This document shows, piece after piece, positions 1-7,480 of a DNA stretch of 7,606 nucleotides. How positions within the stretch are numbered: the stretch's first letter is position 1; each line of letters begins with the position of its first letter. A model generated the notes under the pieces. It worked only from the letters and a program-made list of their open reading frames with translations. It ran no database searches and had not been told where the DNA came from. Source of the stretch: an uncultured Gemmatimonadota bacterium (GTDB lineage: Bacteria > Gemmatimonadota > Gemmatimonadetes > Gemmatimonadales > GWC2-71-9); contig CAMLHU010000101.1 in NCBI GenBank assembly GCA_946479825.1, forward strand, positions 1 to 7,606, given 5' to 3'. The position numbers and the translations under genes are program-made.

Positions 1-710
1 TCGCCGATCCGGCTCCCGGTGGCCGTCGACCCGGTGAACGAGATCACCGGCACGTCCGGATGGTCCACCAGCGCCTGCCCCGCCGTCGCGCCCCGGCCGT
101 GCACCAGCTGGATCACCTCGGGCGGGAGCCCCGCCTCGAGCAGCAACTCCACCAGCCGGTGAACGGTATGCGGCACGTCCTCGCTCGGCTTGATCACCAC
201 CGAGTTCCCGCACAGCAGCGCGGGGAACATCTTCCAGGTCGGGATCGCGAGCGGGAAGTTGAACGGCGTGATGAGCCCGCACACCCCGATCGGGCGCCGG
301 TAGCTCATCGCCCACTTGCTGCGGAGCTCGGACGGCACCGTATGCCCGAACAGGCGGCGCCCCTCGCTCGCGGCGTAGTACGCCGTGTCGATCCCCTCCT
401 GCACGTCGCCGCGGGTCTCCGCCAGCACCTTGCCCATTTCCCGCGTCATCCCGTCGGCCAGCTCCTCCTTATGCTCCACCAGCAGGTCGCCCAGCCGGCG
501 CAGCACGTCGCCCCGCGCCGGCGCCGGGGTCCGGCGCCAGAGCTCGAAGCCGCGCCGGGCGCTCTTCACCGCCTCGGCGACGTCGGCCGGGCCCGAATCA
601 GGGAAGCGGCCGATCAGGTCGCGGGTGTCGGCCGGGTTGCGGTTCTCGAAGTACTTCCCGGTCGAGGGAGCGACCCAGCGGCCGCCGATGAAGGTCTTGA
701 AGGTGGGCAT
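1..710 (-). CDS. NAD(P)-dependent aldehyde dehydrogenase, N-terminal part (runs off left edge)
   Basis: This is the first 236 residues of an aldehyde dehydrogenase superfamily protein, an NAD(P)-dependent enzyme that oxidises aldehydes to carboxylates. Family proteins are about 480-500 aa, so roughly half is present. Visible landmarks are the N-terminal FIGGRW (7-12), the TPFNFP segment with the expected oxyanion-hole Asn at 151, VIKPSE with the cofactor-binding Lys at 174, and the Rossmann motif FTGSTATG at 225-232. The catalytic Glu and Cys lie beyond the window edge, so activity cannot be confirmed. The overall style (VPSEL, SYRRPIGVCGLITP) resembles semialdehyde dehydrogenases, but the substrate cannot be assigned. 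The ATG at 710 gives the usual family N-terminus. No Shine-Dalgarno sequence precedes it; the upstream DNA is a heptamer tandem repeat. It is 80 bp downstream of the DinB-family gene on the same strand and may be a separate transcription unit. Confidence 0.95.
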   Translation of the reverse strand, partial: MPTFKTFIGGRWVAPSTGKYFENRNPADTRDLIGRFPDSGPADVAEAVKSARRGFELWRRTPAPARGDVLRRLGDLLVEHKEELADGMTREMGKVLAETRGDVQEGIDTAYYAASEGRRLFGHTVPSELRSKWAMSYRRPIGVCGLITPFNFPLAIPTWKMFPALLCGNSVVIKPSEDVPHTVHRLVELLLEAGLPPEVIQLVHGRGATAGQALVDHPDVPVISFTGSTATGSRIG

Positions 711-715
711 CGTTG

Positions 716-771
716 CGGTGAACGGTGAAGGGTGAAGGGTGAACGGGAAACCGTAAGCGGTGAGCGGTGCG
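716..771. repeat. Heptameric tandem repeat, consensus CGGTGAA, eight units
   Basis: Eight contiguous 7-bp units occupy 56 bp: CGGTGAA, CGGTGAA, GGGTGAA, GGGTGAA, CGGGAAA, CCGTAAG, CGGTGAG, CGGTGCG. The register is unbroken throughout, with the most degenerate units in the middle (744-757). The array fills most of the 80-bp gap between the DinB-family gene and the aldehyde dehydrogenase, ending 5 bp before the latter's start codon. Because 7 is not a multiple of 3, the TGA in the units puts stop codons in all three plus-strand frames, while the minus strand (TTCACCG) has none. It may be a variable microsatellite or a dispersed genomic repeat; no function is evident. Confidence 0.85.
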
Positions 772-790
772 CGGGCTGGAACCCGGTCCG

Positions 791-1312
791 CTACGCCTTC
801 CGCGCCGACGGGAGTCCGGCGGTGGCGATGGCGCCGACGCCGGCGGGATTTCCCGTCACGAGCCGGCGGTGGTAATCCACCTGCCCCAGATGATAGCCCA
901 GGTGCACCGCGAGGTGGAACAGCCATTCGTCGGTCCGCACCTGCATCCCGCCGCCGCCGGCGGGCCCGGGGAAGATGTCGGGGAGCGGATGCCGCCCGCT
1001 CAACGCGTCCGCCACGGCCGCCTCCGCCGCCACGATCCGCGCCACGACCTCCGCGCGCGGCAGCCCGCGATCCCGGAACTCCGCGTCGCGATCGCGGACG
1101 TAGCCGTCGTGCGCCACGATGGCGCCGAGGAAGTGCCGGAGATTGCCGCACAGGTGGATCGCGAGCGTCCCCGCCGAATTCGGGAGCTCGGGCCGGGTGG
1201 CCCAGAGCGAGTCGTCGTCGGGATAGGCCTCGACCTCGCGGCGCAGCGTGGCCAGGTCGCGGAGCAGCACGGCGCGCGCGGCCTGCGCGTACGCCGGGGC
1301 GTCAGCAGGCAT
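791..1312 (-). CDS. DinB-family (DinB/YfiT four-helix bundle) putative metal-dependent protein
   Basis: This 173-aa protein has the size and pattern of the DinB/YfiT superfamily: four-helix bundles that bind a divalent metal through about three histidines. Members include thiol-dependent transferases as well as many proteins of unknown function. Candidate ligands are His53 or His60 in the first conserved helix (AIHLCGNLRH) and His137 and His141 in the late helix HLAVHLGYHLGQ; His133 is also nearby. The ending LGYHLGQVDYHRR is typical of the family. The start at 1312 is preceded by GGAGGA on the minus strand, and this ribosome-binding site lies just after the stop of the upstream membrane-protein gene, an 11-bp gap, suggesting co-transcription. 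The name refers to a DNA-damage-induced gene of Bacillus, not to DNA polymerase IV. The biochemical role here is unknown. Confidence 0.85.
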   Translation of the reverse strand: MPADAPAYAQAARAVLLRDLATLRREVEAYPDDDSLWATRPELPNSAGTLAIHLCGNLRHFLGAIVAHDGYVRDRDAEFRDRGLPRAEVVARIVAAEAAVADALSGRHPLPDIFPGPAGGGGMQVRTDEWLFHLAVHLGYHLGQVDYHRRLVTGNPAGVGAIATAGLPSARKA

Positions 1313-1315
1313 CGT

Positions 1316-1321
1316 TCCTCC
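1316..1321 (-). promoter_or_regulatory. Ribosome-binding site of the DinB-family gene
   Basis: GGAGGA on the minus strand, 3 nt before the ATG at 1312 and 2 nt past the TGA of the upstream gene (1324-1326). It supports the 1312 start over the longer open frame that continues rightwards as far as 1762. Confidence 0.75.
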
Positions 1322-1323
1322 GG

Positions 1324-1778
1324 TCACGGGCACATCCAGGTGGCGGAGACGCGGGCATAGCCGGAGCGCGGCAGCACGATCGCGGCGGCGAGGATGAGCC
1401 CGGCCAGGAGCACCCCGAGCGACACGACGTGGGCCAGGCCCACCCGCCGGCGCCAGCTCGCGGCCATCCCCCACCCTCCCGCCACCACCACCATCGCCGT
1501 GGCTCCGGTGTAGCCGTAGAGCGACCACCCGCACGAGTGGGCGTAGGGCCAGGTCCACACCGCGACGGCCAGCACCGCGCCGATGAGCGCGCGCACCCAG
1601 GCGCCGAGGAACTGCCGGGCCCCGCGTCCCCCCGCAGCCGGGGGCGGCGGCGCGGCCGGGCCGCCGGCCGATGGCGCCTGACGTACCGGCGAGGCCGGCG
1701 CCGCTGGCGGTGCCGGCATCTTGGCGATCTGGGCGTCGATCGCCGCCAGTTCCTTGTCCCAATCCCGCGGCTGGTCGG

Positions 1779-1782
<4 letters not shown>
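1324..1782 (-). CDS. Small membrane protein of unknown function with Pro/Ala-rich N-terminal tail
   Basis: I do not recognise a characterised family for this 152-aa protein. It begins with a charged, probably helical segment (DWDKELAAIDAQIAKM, 7-22), followed by a Pro/Ala/Gly-rich low-complexity linker (about 23-54). Three hydrophobic segments follow, at about 61-79, 88-108 and 115-137. The arginine cluster at 111-113 between segments 2 and 3 suggests that this loop and the N-terminus are cytoplasmic. That topology places Cys84 and Cys151 on the outer face, where they could pair. The start overlaps the stop of the upstream sigma-54 regulator gene by 4 nt (ATGA, 1779-1782), so translation is probably coupled. 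The 4-nt overlap, plausible topology and gene order argue that it is real. Its function is unknown; association with the regulator's signalling is only a guess from position. Confidence 0.75.
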
Positions 1783-3154
<1,372 letters not shown>

Positions 3155-3158
<4 letters not shown>

Positions 3159-3796
3159 CGTGCGCCTCCGTAGAGCGTCACCCCGTCCGGGCGCACGCGC
3201 AGGTCGCGCACCCCCGCCGGGACCGCGAAGTCGATCGCGCCCTCCGCCGTGCCGCCCAGGCTGGTGGCGGTCAGGCGCCGCACCATCCCGGCCGGCAGCG
3301 TCACGCCCCGCAACGCCAGCCCGTCTACCCGCCACACCCCGCGCCGCGCGCCCAGCATCTCGACCCGGCCCTCGAGCCCGAGGCGCTCGCTGTCGTGCAG
3401 CAGGCTCGCGAACGGCCCCAGCGCGGCCCGGGGGATCACCGTGGTGGCGAGCCGGCCCGTGAGCCGCACCCGGCCGTCGCCGAGGGTGGCGCCGAGCGAG
3501 TCCACGTGGTCGCGGAACACGCCCGGAAGCCCGTCCGCGAAGAGCGCCGCGAACTCCGCCGGCCCCAGCACCACGGAATCCGCGCGCCAGCCGTTCAGGC
3601 TGTCCACCTTGTCACGCGCCGCGACCAGCGCCCGCGGCGTCACAAGGCCGGTGGCGGCGGCCGTCTCGGGGGCGCCGCCCCGCCAGAAGCGCCACATCGC
3701 GCGGAACTCGCGGCGCCAGTGCCAGCCTGCCACGAGCACGAGCGCCACCACGGCGATCACCACGACGCGGAACGTCGTCCGCAGGCACCCGATCAC
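3155..3796 (-). CDS. Membrane-anchored extracytoplasmic protein of unknown function
   Basis: This is a 213-aa protein with one N-terminal hydrophobic segment (about 8-25) preceded by arginines, so it is probably anchored in the inner membrane with the remainder outside the cytoplasm. After a basic/aromatic stretch (WHWRREFRAMWRFWRG, 25-40), the rest alternates short amphipathic strands and glycines, as in DGRVRLTG (107-114) and RVEMLGARRGVWRVDGL (144-160). This suggests a beta-rich fold. There is a vague resemblance to DUF2993/LmeA-like lipid-binding domains, but I cannot support that assignment from motifs. There are no catalytic motifs and no histidine-kinase domain. It starts with GTG, overlapping the thpR stop by 4 nt (3793-3796), and its own stop overlaps the sigma-54 regulator start by 4 nt (3155-3158). 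Function is unknown; its position suggests it could relate to envelope sensing or maintenance, but this is inference. Confidence 0.8.
3165..3169 (-). promoter_or_regulatory. Ribosome-binding site deciding the GTG start of the sigma-54 regulator
   Basis: GGAGG on the minus strand, 6 nt before the GTG at 3158. It lies inside the 3' end of the upstream anchored-protein gene and supports this start over the in-frame ATG at 3335. Confidence 0.8.
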
Positions 3797-4350
3797 GAGG
3801 CCAGCCGGTAGGTGCGGACGGCGTGATACTCGGGGCGCCGGCGGTCGAGCCGGCTCTCGTACAGCACCAGCGCGTCGGCCACGAACGGTTCGGCCAGCTC
3901 CAGCGCCGCCAGGCGCCGGACCGCGGCCGGAGGGAGGCGCTCCCCCTCGCGGACCCGCCCCAGGGTCACGTGCGGCCGGAACGGCACCCCCTCAGGCGCG
4001 AACCCGAGCGGCTCGGCCCCCCGCTCGATCCGGTCCTGCAACAGCTCGAGCGCCGGCGCCGGCTCGACCCCCACCCAGACGACCCGCGCCCGTTCGAGCG
4101 ACGGAAAGGCGCCGACCCCTTCGAGCGCGAGCGGCAGCGTCCCGGTCCCCTGCACCGCGAATCCCACCGCCTCCGCGATCACCTCCACCCGCTCGTCGGG
4201 GACCTCCCCGTAGAACTTGAGCGTCAGGTGAAGCCCCGTCTCCGACACCCACCGCACGGGCCAGCGCTGATCCCGCACCTCGGCCAGCAGCGCCGCGATC
4301 CGGTCGCTGGCCGGCGCGGGGATCGGGATCGCGGCGAAGAGCCGCTTCAT
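3793..4350 (-). CDS. thpR: RNA 2',3'-cyclic phosphodiesterase (ThpR/LigT, 2H family)
   Basis: This 185-aa protein of the 2H phosphoesterase superfamily is predicted to open 2',3'-cyclic phosphate ends of RNA to 2'-phosphates. Some homologues also show a weak tRNA-ligase activity. The two hallmark H-x-T-x motifs are present: HLTLKF (His41, Thr43) and HVTLGR (His127, Thr129). The N-terminus MKRLFAAIPIP and the late VLYESRLDRRRPEYHAV segment are typical of the bacterial family, and the length is normal. The ATG at 4350 overlaps the larE stop by 4 nt (ATGA, 4347-4350). Its own stop overlaps the GTG of the next gene in the same manner. Any Shine-Dalgarno is weak and distant, so translation is likely coupled to larE. 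The longer open frame continuing rightwards to 4662 is the antisense-like shadow within larE. Confidence 0.95.
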   Translation of the reverse strand: MKRLFAAIPIPAPASDRIAALLAEVRDQRWPVRWVSETGLHLTLKFYGEVPDERVEVIAEAVGFAVQGTGTLPLALEGVGAFPSLERARVVWVGVEPAPALELLQDRIERGAEPLGFAPEGVPFRPHVTLGRVREGERLPPAAVRRLAALELAEPFVADALVLYESRLDRRRPEYHAVRTYRLAS

Positions 4351-5156
4351 CGCGCGCCGGGCTCCGCTGCCGCCAGCAGGCTGCCGCGCCGGTACCCGGC
4401 CGGGTCGCGCTCCACCGCGGCGAAGCCGAGGCCGGTGAACGCCGCGCGGATCTCGTCCCACCGCCCGTCGAGCAGTGGGAACATCGCCGGGAGCGCCTCG
4501 ATACGGGCGCGGTCGCCGAGGTGGCGCACCCGCAGGTCGCCCGTGACGCCGATCCCGCGCAGGTACGCCTCCCCCGCCTCCACCTGCGCCAGCCGCTCCG
4601 GCGTGATCTCGAGCCCGTACCGCACCCGGCTCGACAGGCACGGCGCGGCCGGGGCGTCCCACTGCGGCAGCCCGAGCGCGTGCGCGGCCGCGCGTACGGC
4701 GGCCTTCGACCAGCCGAGCTCGGCCAGCGGGGAGCGCACGGCGTGCTCGGCCGCGGCGCGGAGCCCCGGCCGGTGTTCGTTCAGGTCGTCGGCGTTGGTG
4801 CCGTCGATGATCAGGTCGAAGCCGAGCGCGTCGCGGACGCGTTCGAGGACGGTCCAGAGCTCGGTCTTGCAGAAGTAGCAGCGGTCGGTGGGATTGGCGA
4901 GATAGCGCGGGTCGTCGAGCTCGAGCGTGTCGGCCTCGCGGAGCGGGATCGAGAAGCGCCGCGCGAGGTCGAGTGCGGCGTCGTACTGCACCCGCGGATA
5001 CGAGGCGCTCCGCCCGATCACGGCGCAGAACCGCTCCGGCCCGAGCGCCTCCGTCGCGGCGACCGCCAGGAGGGCCGAGTCCACGCCGCCGGAGTAGCCC
5101 AGCACCACCCGCCCGAGGGAGCGGAGGTGATCGCGGAGGGCGTCAAGGTCGGACAT
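4347..5156 (-). CDS. larE: LarE-type ATP-dependent sulfur transferase, three-cysteine (probable [4Fe-4S]) form
   Basis: This 269-aa protein of the PP-loop ATP pyrophosphatase superfamily matches LarE, which adenylates and thiolates the pyridinium biscarboxylate precursor of the nickel-pincer nucleotide cofactor used by lactate racemase-like enzymes. The PP-loop SGGVDS is at 22-27. Other family segments are IIDGTNADDLNEHRPG (116-131) and APCLSSRVRYG (171-181). Cys173 matches the sulfur-donor cysteine of the sacrificial Lactobacillus LarE. In addition, DRCYFCK (91-97) supplies Cys93 and Cys96, positions that are Trp and Ala in the Lactobacillus enzyme as I recall it. CxxC plus the downstream Cys is the ligand set of the iron-sulfur-dependent LarE group. 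No larB, larC or larA is in view. The ATG at 5156 gives the normal family N-terminus; an upstream ATG at 5231 would add about 25 atypical residues. It heads the minus-strand gene train and is divergent from arfB. Confidence 0.93.
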   Translation of the reverse strand: MSDLDALRDHLRSLGRVVLGYSGGVDSALLAVAATEALGPERFCAVIGRSASYPRVQYDAALDLARRFSIPLREADTLELDDPRYLANPTDRCYFCKTELWTVLERVRDALGFDLIIDGTNADDLNEHRPGLRAAAEHAVRSPLAELGWSKAAVRAAAHALGLPQWDAPAAPCLSSRVRYGLEITPERLAQVEAGEAYLRGIGVTGDLRVRHLGDRARIEALPAMFPLLDGRWDEIRAAFTGLGFAAVERDPAGYRRGSLLAAAEPGAR

Positions 5157-5163
5157 TGCGTCA

Positions 5164-5169
5164 AACGTA
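5164..5169 (-). promoter_or_regulatory. Possible -10 element for a near-leaderless larE transcript
   Basis: TACGTT on the minus strand fits the TANNNT pattern of extended or leaderless promoters and sits only 7 nt before the larE ATG. No Shine-Dalgarno is visible in between. No good -35 was recognised, so this is a weak call. Confidence 0.3.
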
Positions 5170-5175
5170 ATCGCG

Positions 5176-5195
5176 GCCTCCCGGCGGGGGGAGGC
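5176..5195. other. 7-bp inverted repeat in the larE/arfB divergent region
   Basis: GCCTCCC (5176-5182) and GGGAGGC (5189-5195) form a perfect inverted repeat around a 6-nt spacer. It lies in the 84-bp gap between the divergent starts. It could be an operator or simply chance in GC-rich DNA. Confidence 0.4.
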
Positions 5196-5202
5196 GAGCG
5201 GC

Positions 5203-5231
5203 TTACCTGCGCGGCGCCGCGGGGTTAGCAT
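5203..5231 (+). promoter_or_regulatory. arfB: Possible arfB promoter with palindromic spacer
   Basis: TTACCT (5203-5208) and TAGCAT (5226-5231) are separated by 17 bp and are acceptable -35 and -10 candidates (TTACCT matches TTGACA at only three positions). The -10 ends 9 nt before the arfB ATG at 5241, so the mRNA would be leaderless or nearly so, consistent with the lack of a Shine-Dalgarno. A perfect 12-bp palindrome, CGCGGCGCCGCG (5210-5221), fills most of the spacer and could be a regulator site. Confidence 0.4.
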
Positions 5232-5240
5232 CTTCGGCCT

Positions 5241-5690
5241 ATGGCACACGCCACCACCCCCGACCCGCGGGCCATCGCCGTCGCGCCCGGCGTCCGCATC
5301 CCGCGGCACGAGCTCGAGTTCCGCGCGTCGCGCGCCGGCGGGCCCGGGGGACAGCACGTGAACACTTCGTCCACCCGGATCGAACTGCGCTGGTCGGTGC
5401 CGGCCTCGGGCGCGCTCACCGCCGAGCAGCGCGACCGCCTGCTGCGCCGGCTCGGCCGCCGGGTGGACTCGGCGGGGGTGCTGCGCATCGTCGCCGACAC
5501 GCGCCGGAGCCAGCTCCAGAACCGTGAGGCGGCGATCGAGCGGTTCCAGGCCATCGTCGCCGAGGCGCTCCGCGTCCCCAGGGCCCGCAAGGCCACCCGC
5601 CCCACCCGCGGGTCCAGGGAGGCCCGCCTGGCCGCCAAGCGCCGGCGCAGCGGGCTCAAGCGCGAGCGCCGCGTCCGCGGCGACGACTGA
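5241..5690 (+). CDS. arfB: Alternative ribosome-rescue factor B (peptidyl-tRNA hydrolase ArfB/YaeJ)
   Basis: This 149-aa class-I release-factor-like protein rescues ribosomes stalled at the end of mRNAs lacking a stop codon by hydrolysing peptidyl-tRNA. The catalytic GGQ loop is in ASRAGGPGGQHVNTSSTRIE (GGQ at 36-38). There is no codon-recognition domain, as expected for ArfB rather than RF1/RF2. The C-terminus (about 112-149) is an Arg/Lys-rich tail (KATRPTRGSREARL, then AAKRRRSGLKRERR), matching the ArfB tail that occupies the empty mRNA channel of the ribosome. The length is close to the 140 aa of the E. coli protein. It is the only plus-strand gene in the window, divergent from larE and convergent with the phosphate transporter. 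No Shine-Dalgarno precedes the ATG; a candidate -10 lies 9 nt upstream. Strong call. Confidence 0.96.
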   Translation: MAHATTPDPRAIAVAPGVRIPRHELEFRASRAGGPGGQHVNTSSTRIELRWSVPASGALTAEQRDRLLRRLGRRVDSAGVLRIVADTRRSQLQNREAAIERFQAIVAEALRVPRARKATRPTRGSREARLAAKRRRSGLKRERRVRGDD

Positions 5691-5710
5691 GGTCCCGCCG
5701 CCCCGTACGC

Positions 5711-5741
5711 GAACGCCCCCGCCGTCGAGGCGGGGGCGTTC
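5711..5741. terminator. Strong hairpin terminator between convergent arfB and pit
   Basis: A perfect 13-bp stem, GAACGCCCCCGCC (5711-5723) with GGCGGGGGCGTTC (5729-5741), closes a 5-nt loop, GTCGA. It begins 21 bp after the arfB stop and ends 24 bp before the pit stop, so it can serve both strands. There is no real T-run on either side, as often seen in GC-rich genomes. Confidence 0.8.
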
Positions 5742-5764
5742 CACTTCCGGGCCGGCGGCCGCGC

Positions 5765-6793
5765 TCAGCGGATCACGAGATACGAGATGGCGGCGATCAC
5801 CGCGGCGAGCGGCATCGTGAGGATCCACGCCCAGACGATCCGCCCCGCCACGCCCCAGCGCACCGCCGAGAGCCGCTGCGCCGCCCCGACCCCCACGATG
5901 GCGCCGGTGATGGTATGGGTGGTGCTGACCGGCACCCCCAGCGCCGACGCCAGCAGGATGCAGCTCCCGCCCCCGGTCTCCGCGCAGAAGCCGCCGAACG
6001 GCCGCAGCTTGGTGATCCGCGTGCCCATCGTCTTGACGATCCGCCAGCCCCCCGCCGCCGTGCCCAGGGCGATCGCGGTGTAGGCCGACATCTCCACCCA
6101 GAGCGGCATGGTGTCGGCCGAACGGAGATACAGGTGGTGCAGCCACCCGGTCTGGTGCGCGAACGCCGCCTGCGTGGCCACCAGCAGGCCGACGATGATC
6201 CCCATCGTCTTCTGGGCGTCGTTGGCGCCGTGGCTGAGCGAGAAGAGCGCCGACGACACCAGCTGCAGCCGCCGGAACGCGGTCTCGACCGGCGCGCCCG
6301 GGAGCCGGTAGAGCCCCCACCCGAGCCCCACGGTCAGGCCGAGGCCGAGCACCAGGCCCAGGATCGGCGACACGAAGATCGCGAGCACCGGCTTGATCCA
6401 CCCGGCGAGCTGGAGCGCGCCGAGCCCCGCCTTGGCGATCGCCGCCCCGCCCAGCCCGCCCATCAGGGCGTGGGAGGAACTGGTCGGCAGGCCGAGCACC
6501 CAGGTGATGAGGTTCCAGACGATGGCGCCGAGCAGCGCGGCGAAGATGAGCGCCGGATCGACCACCGACGGATCCACCAGCCCGGCGCCGATGGTGCGCG
6601 CCACCGCGGTGCCCACGGTGAAGGCCGCCGCGAAGTTGAAGAAGGCCGCCCAGATCACCGCCACGCCCGGGGTCAGGACCCGGGTGGAGACCACGGTGGC
6701 GATCGAGTTGGCGCTGTCGTGGAAGCCGTTGATGAAGTCGAAGACCAACGCGATCGCGATGATGGCGAGGACGTACGCGACGGTGGCGGTCAT
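5765..6793 (-). CDS. pit: Pit-family inorganic phosphate transporter
   Basis: This 342-aa polytopic inner-membrane protein belongs to the PiT family (PHO4; low-affinity cation-coupled phosphate uptake, often as a metal-phosphate complex). The two inverted-repeat signature regions are clear: FDFINGFHDSANSIATVVST (18-37) with PTSSSHALMGG (103-113), and SHGANDAQKTMG (187-198) with PVSTTHTITGAIVG (288-301). There are about ten hydrophobic segments. The length fits the short bacterial Pit class that lacks a large central loop. The ATG at 6793 is 2 nt after the TGA of the DUF47 gene and has no good Shine-Dalgarno, so translation is probably coupled. The neighbour pair DUF47-Pit is a widely conserved arrangement. 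A longer open frame to 6940 would overlap the DUF47 gene and lacks family similarity. Sulfate permeases of the same superfamily are a less likely alternative. Confidence 0.96.
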   Translation of the reverse strand: MTATVAYVLAIIAIALVFDFINGFHDSANSIATVVSTRVLTPGVAVIWAAFFNFAAAFTVGTAVARTIGAGLVDPSVVDPALIFAALLGAIVWNLITWVLGLPTSSSHALMGGLGGAAIAKAGLGALQLAGWIKPVLAIFVSPILGLVLGLGLTVGLGWGLYRLPGAPVETAFRRLQLVSSALFSLSHGANDAQKTMGIIVGLLVATQAAFAHQTGWLHHLYLRSADTMPLWVEMSAYTAIALGTAAGGWRIVKTMGTRITKLRPFGGFCAETGGGSCILLASALGVPVSTTHTITGAIVGVGAAQRLSAVRWGVAGRIVWAWILTMPLAAVIAAISYLVIR

Positions 6794-6795
6794 CG

Positions 6796-7416
6796 TCAGC
6801 CGTGCTTGATCGAGACGGACTCGAGCACGTTGGCCACGTCCTCGGCGTGGTCCAGCGTCTTCTCGAGGTTGTCGTAGATCTCCTTCCACTTCATCACCGT
6901 CAGCGCGTCGTCCGCGCCGTCGAACAGCTTGCCGAGCCACTCGTGATACGTGGCGTCGCCCTCCTCCTCGAGCCGCTTGATCCGGATGCAGGCCTCCACC
7001 ACGACGCCGTGGTTGTTGGCCTCGAGCACCTTCACCGCCTCGAGCAGCTCCTCGGCGGCGCGCTGGATCACCTCGGCCAGCCGCACCGCCCCCACCGGGG
7101 CCTTGGCGGCCCGGAAGATCTGGATCCGGCGCGCCGTGCCGTCGATGAGGTCGAGCACGTCGTCGAGCCGGGAGGCGAGTTCGTGGATGTCCTCGCGGTC
7201 GAGCGGGGTGATGAAGCTCCGGTCGAGCCGGTTGACCACCTCGTGGGTCACCTCGTCGGCCTGGTGCTCGAAGCGCTTGATGGCCTCGATCATCGGGCCG
7301 CGGCGGTCGGCGTCGGCGTTGAGGATGGCCACCAGCTGCTTGGCGGCCTCGACGTTCAGGGTCGCGACCTGGGTGAACAGGTCGAAGAAGCGTTCGTCTC
7401 GGGGGAGGAGGCGCAC
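6796..7416 (-). CDS. DUF47 / PhoU-like Pit accessory protein
   Basis: This is a 206-aa, all-helical cytoplasmic protein of the DUF47 (TIGR00153-like) family, related to PhoU and usually encoded next to Pit transporters, whose activity it is thought to modulate. The ExxxD-type metal-binding motifs of PhoU-like bundles are visible: EHQAD (50-54) in RFEHQADEVTHEV, the acidic REDIHELASRLDDVLDLID (74-92), and EKTLDHAEDVANV (185-197). Both length and motif spacing are normal. The start is GTG at 7416, preceded by GGAG with a 7-nt gap. The following pit gene begins 2 nt after its stop, so the two form an operon. Regulation by phosphate status would be expected, but no Pho box was recognised in the 64-bp upstream gap. 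Confidence 0.93.
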   Translation of the reverse strand: MRLLPRDERFFDLFTQVATLNVEAAKQLVAILNADADRRGPMIEAIKRFEHQADEVTHEVVNRLDRSFITPLDREDIHELASRLDDVLDLIDGTARRIQIFRAAKAPVGAVRLAEVIQRAAEELLEAVKVLEANNHGVVVEACIRIKRLEEEGDATYHEWLGKLFDGADDALTVMKWKEIYDNLEKTLDHAEDVANVLESVSIKHG

Positions 7417-7423
7417 GGGCAGG

Positions 7424-7427
7424 CTCC
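7424..7427 (-). promoter_or_regulatory. Ribosome-binding site supporting the GTG start of the DUF47 gene
   Basis: GGAG on the minus strand, 7 nt before the GTG at 7416. There is no nearby in-frame ATG giving a better family N-terminus. Confidence 0.6.
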
Positions 7428-7454
7428 GTCGGGTCGGGTCTCAGGGATGGCGAG

Positions 7455-7460
7455 AAGATA
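7455..7460 (-). promoter_or_regulatory. Possible -10 element for the DUF47-pit operon
   Basis: TATCTT on the minus strand is the only AT-rich hexamer in the otherwise GC-rich 64-bp gap (7417-7480). It would give a leader of roughly 30 nt including the Shine-Dalgarno. The expected -35 position shows no good match. Confidence 0.35.
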
Positions 7461-7480
7461 CCCCCCTCCCCCGCCGGCGA

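Noticed and set aside
791..1762. A 323-codon minus-strand frame that would fuse an N-terminal extension to the DinB-family protein
   Set aside because: The extension is out-of-frame shadow of the small membrane protein gene. A GGAGGA site and the family N-terminus support the start at 1312.
3159..3335. N-terminal extension of the sigma-54 regulator from an ATG at 3335
   Set aside because: It is Arg/Gly-rich low complexity overlapping the upstream gene. The GTG at 3158 has GGAGG 6 nt upstream and gives the exact receiver-domain start.
5225..5659. A 144-codon minus-strand frame opposite arfB
   Set aside because: It has Arg/Ser-rich composition and no motifs, and lies opposite a clear GGQ-containing ArfB. 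It is a shadow.
4347..6401. A 684-codon minus-strand open frame ending with LarE
   Set aside because: Only the last 269 residues are LarE. The rest runs out of frame across arfB and pit and is low-complexity shadow; the family start is the ATG at 5156.
7417..7480. Pho box or terminator between comM and the DUF47 gene
   Set aside because: No direct repeats resembling a Pho box and no stable hairpin with a T-run could be seen in this 64-bp gap.
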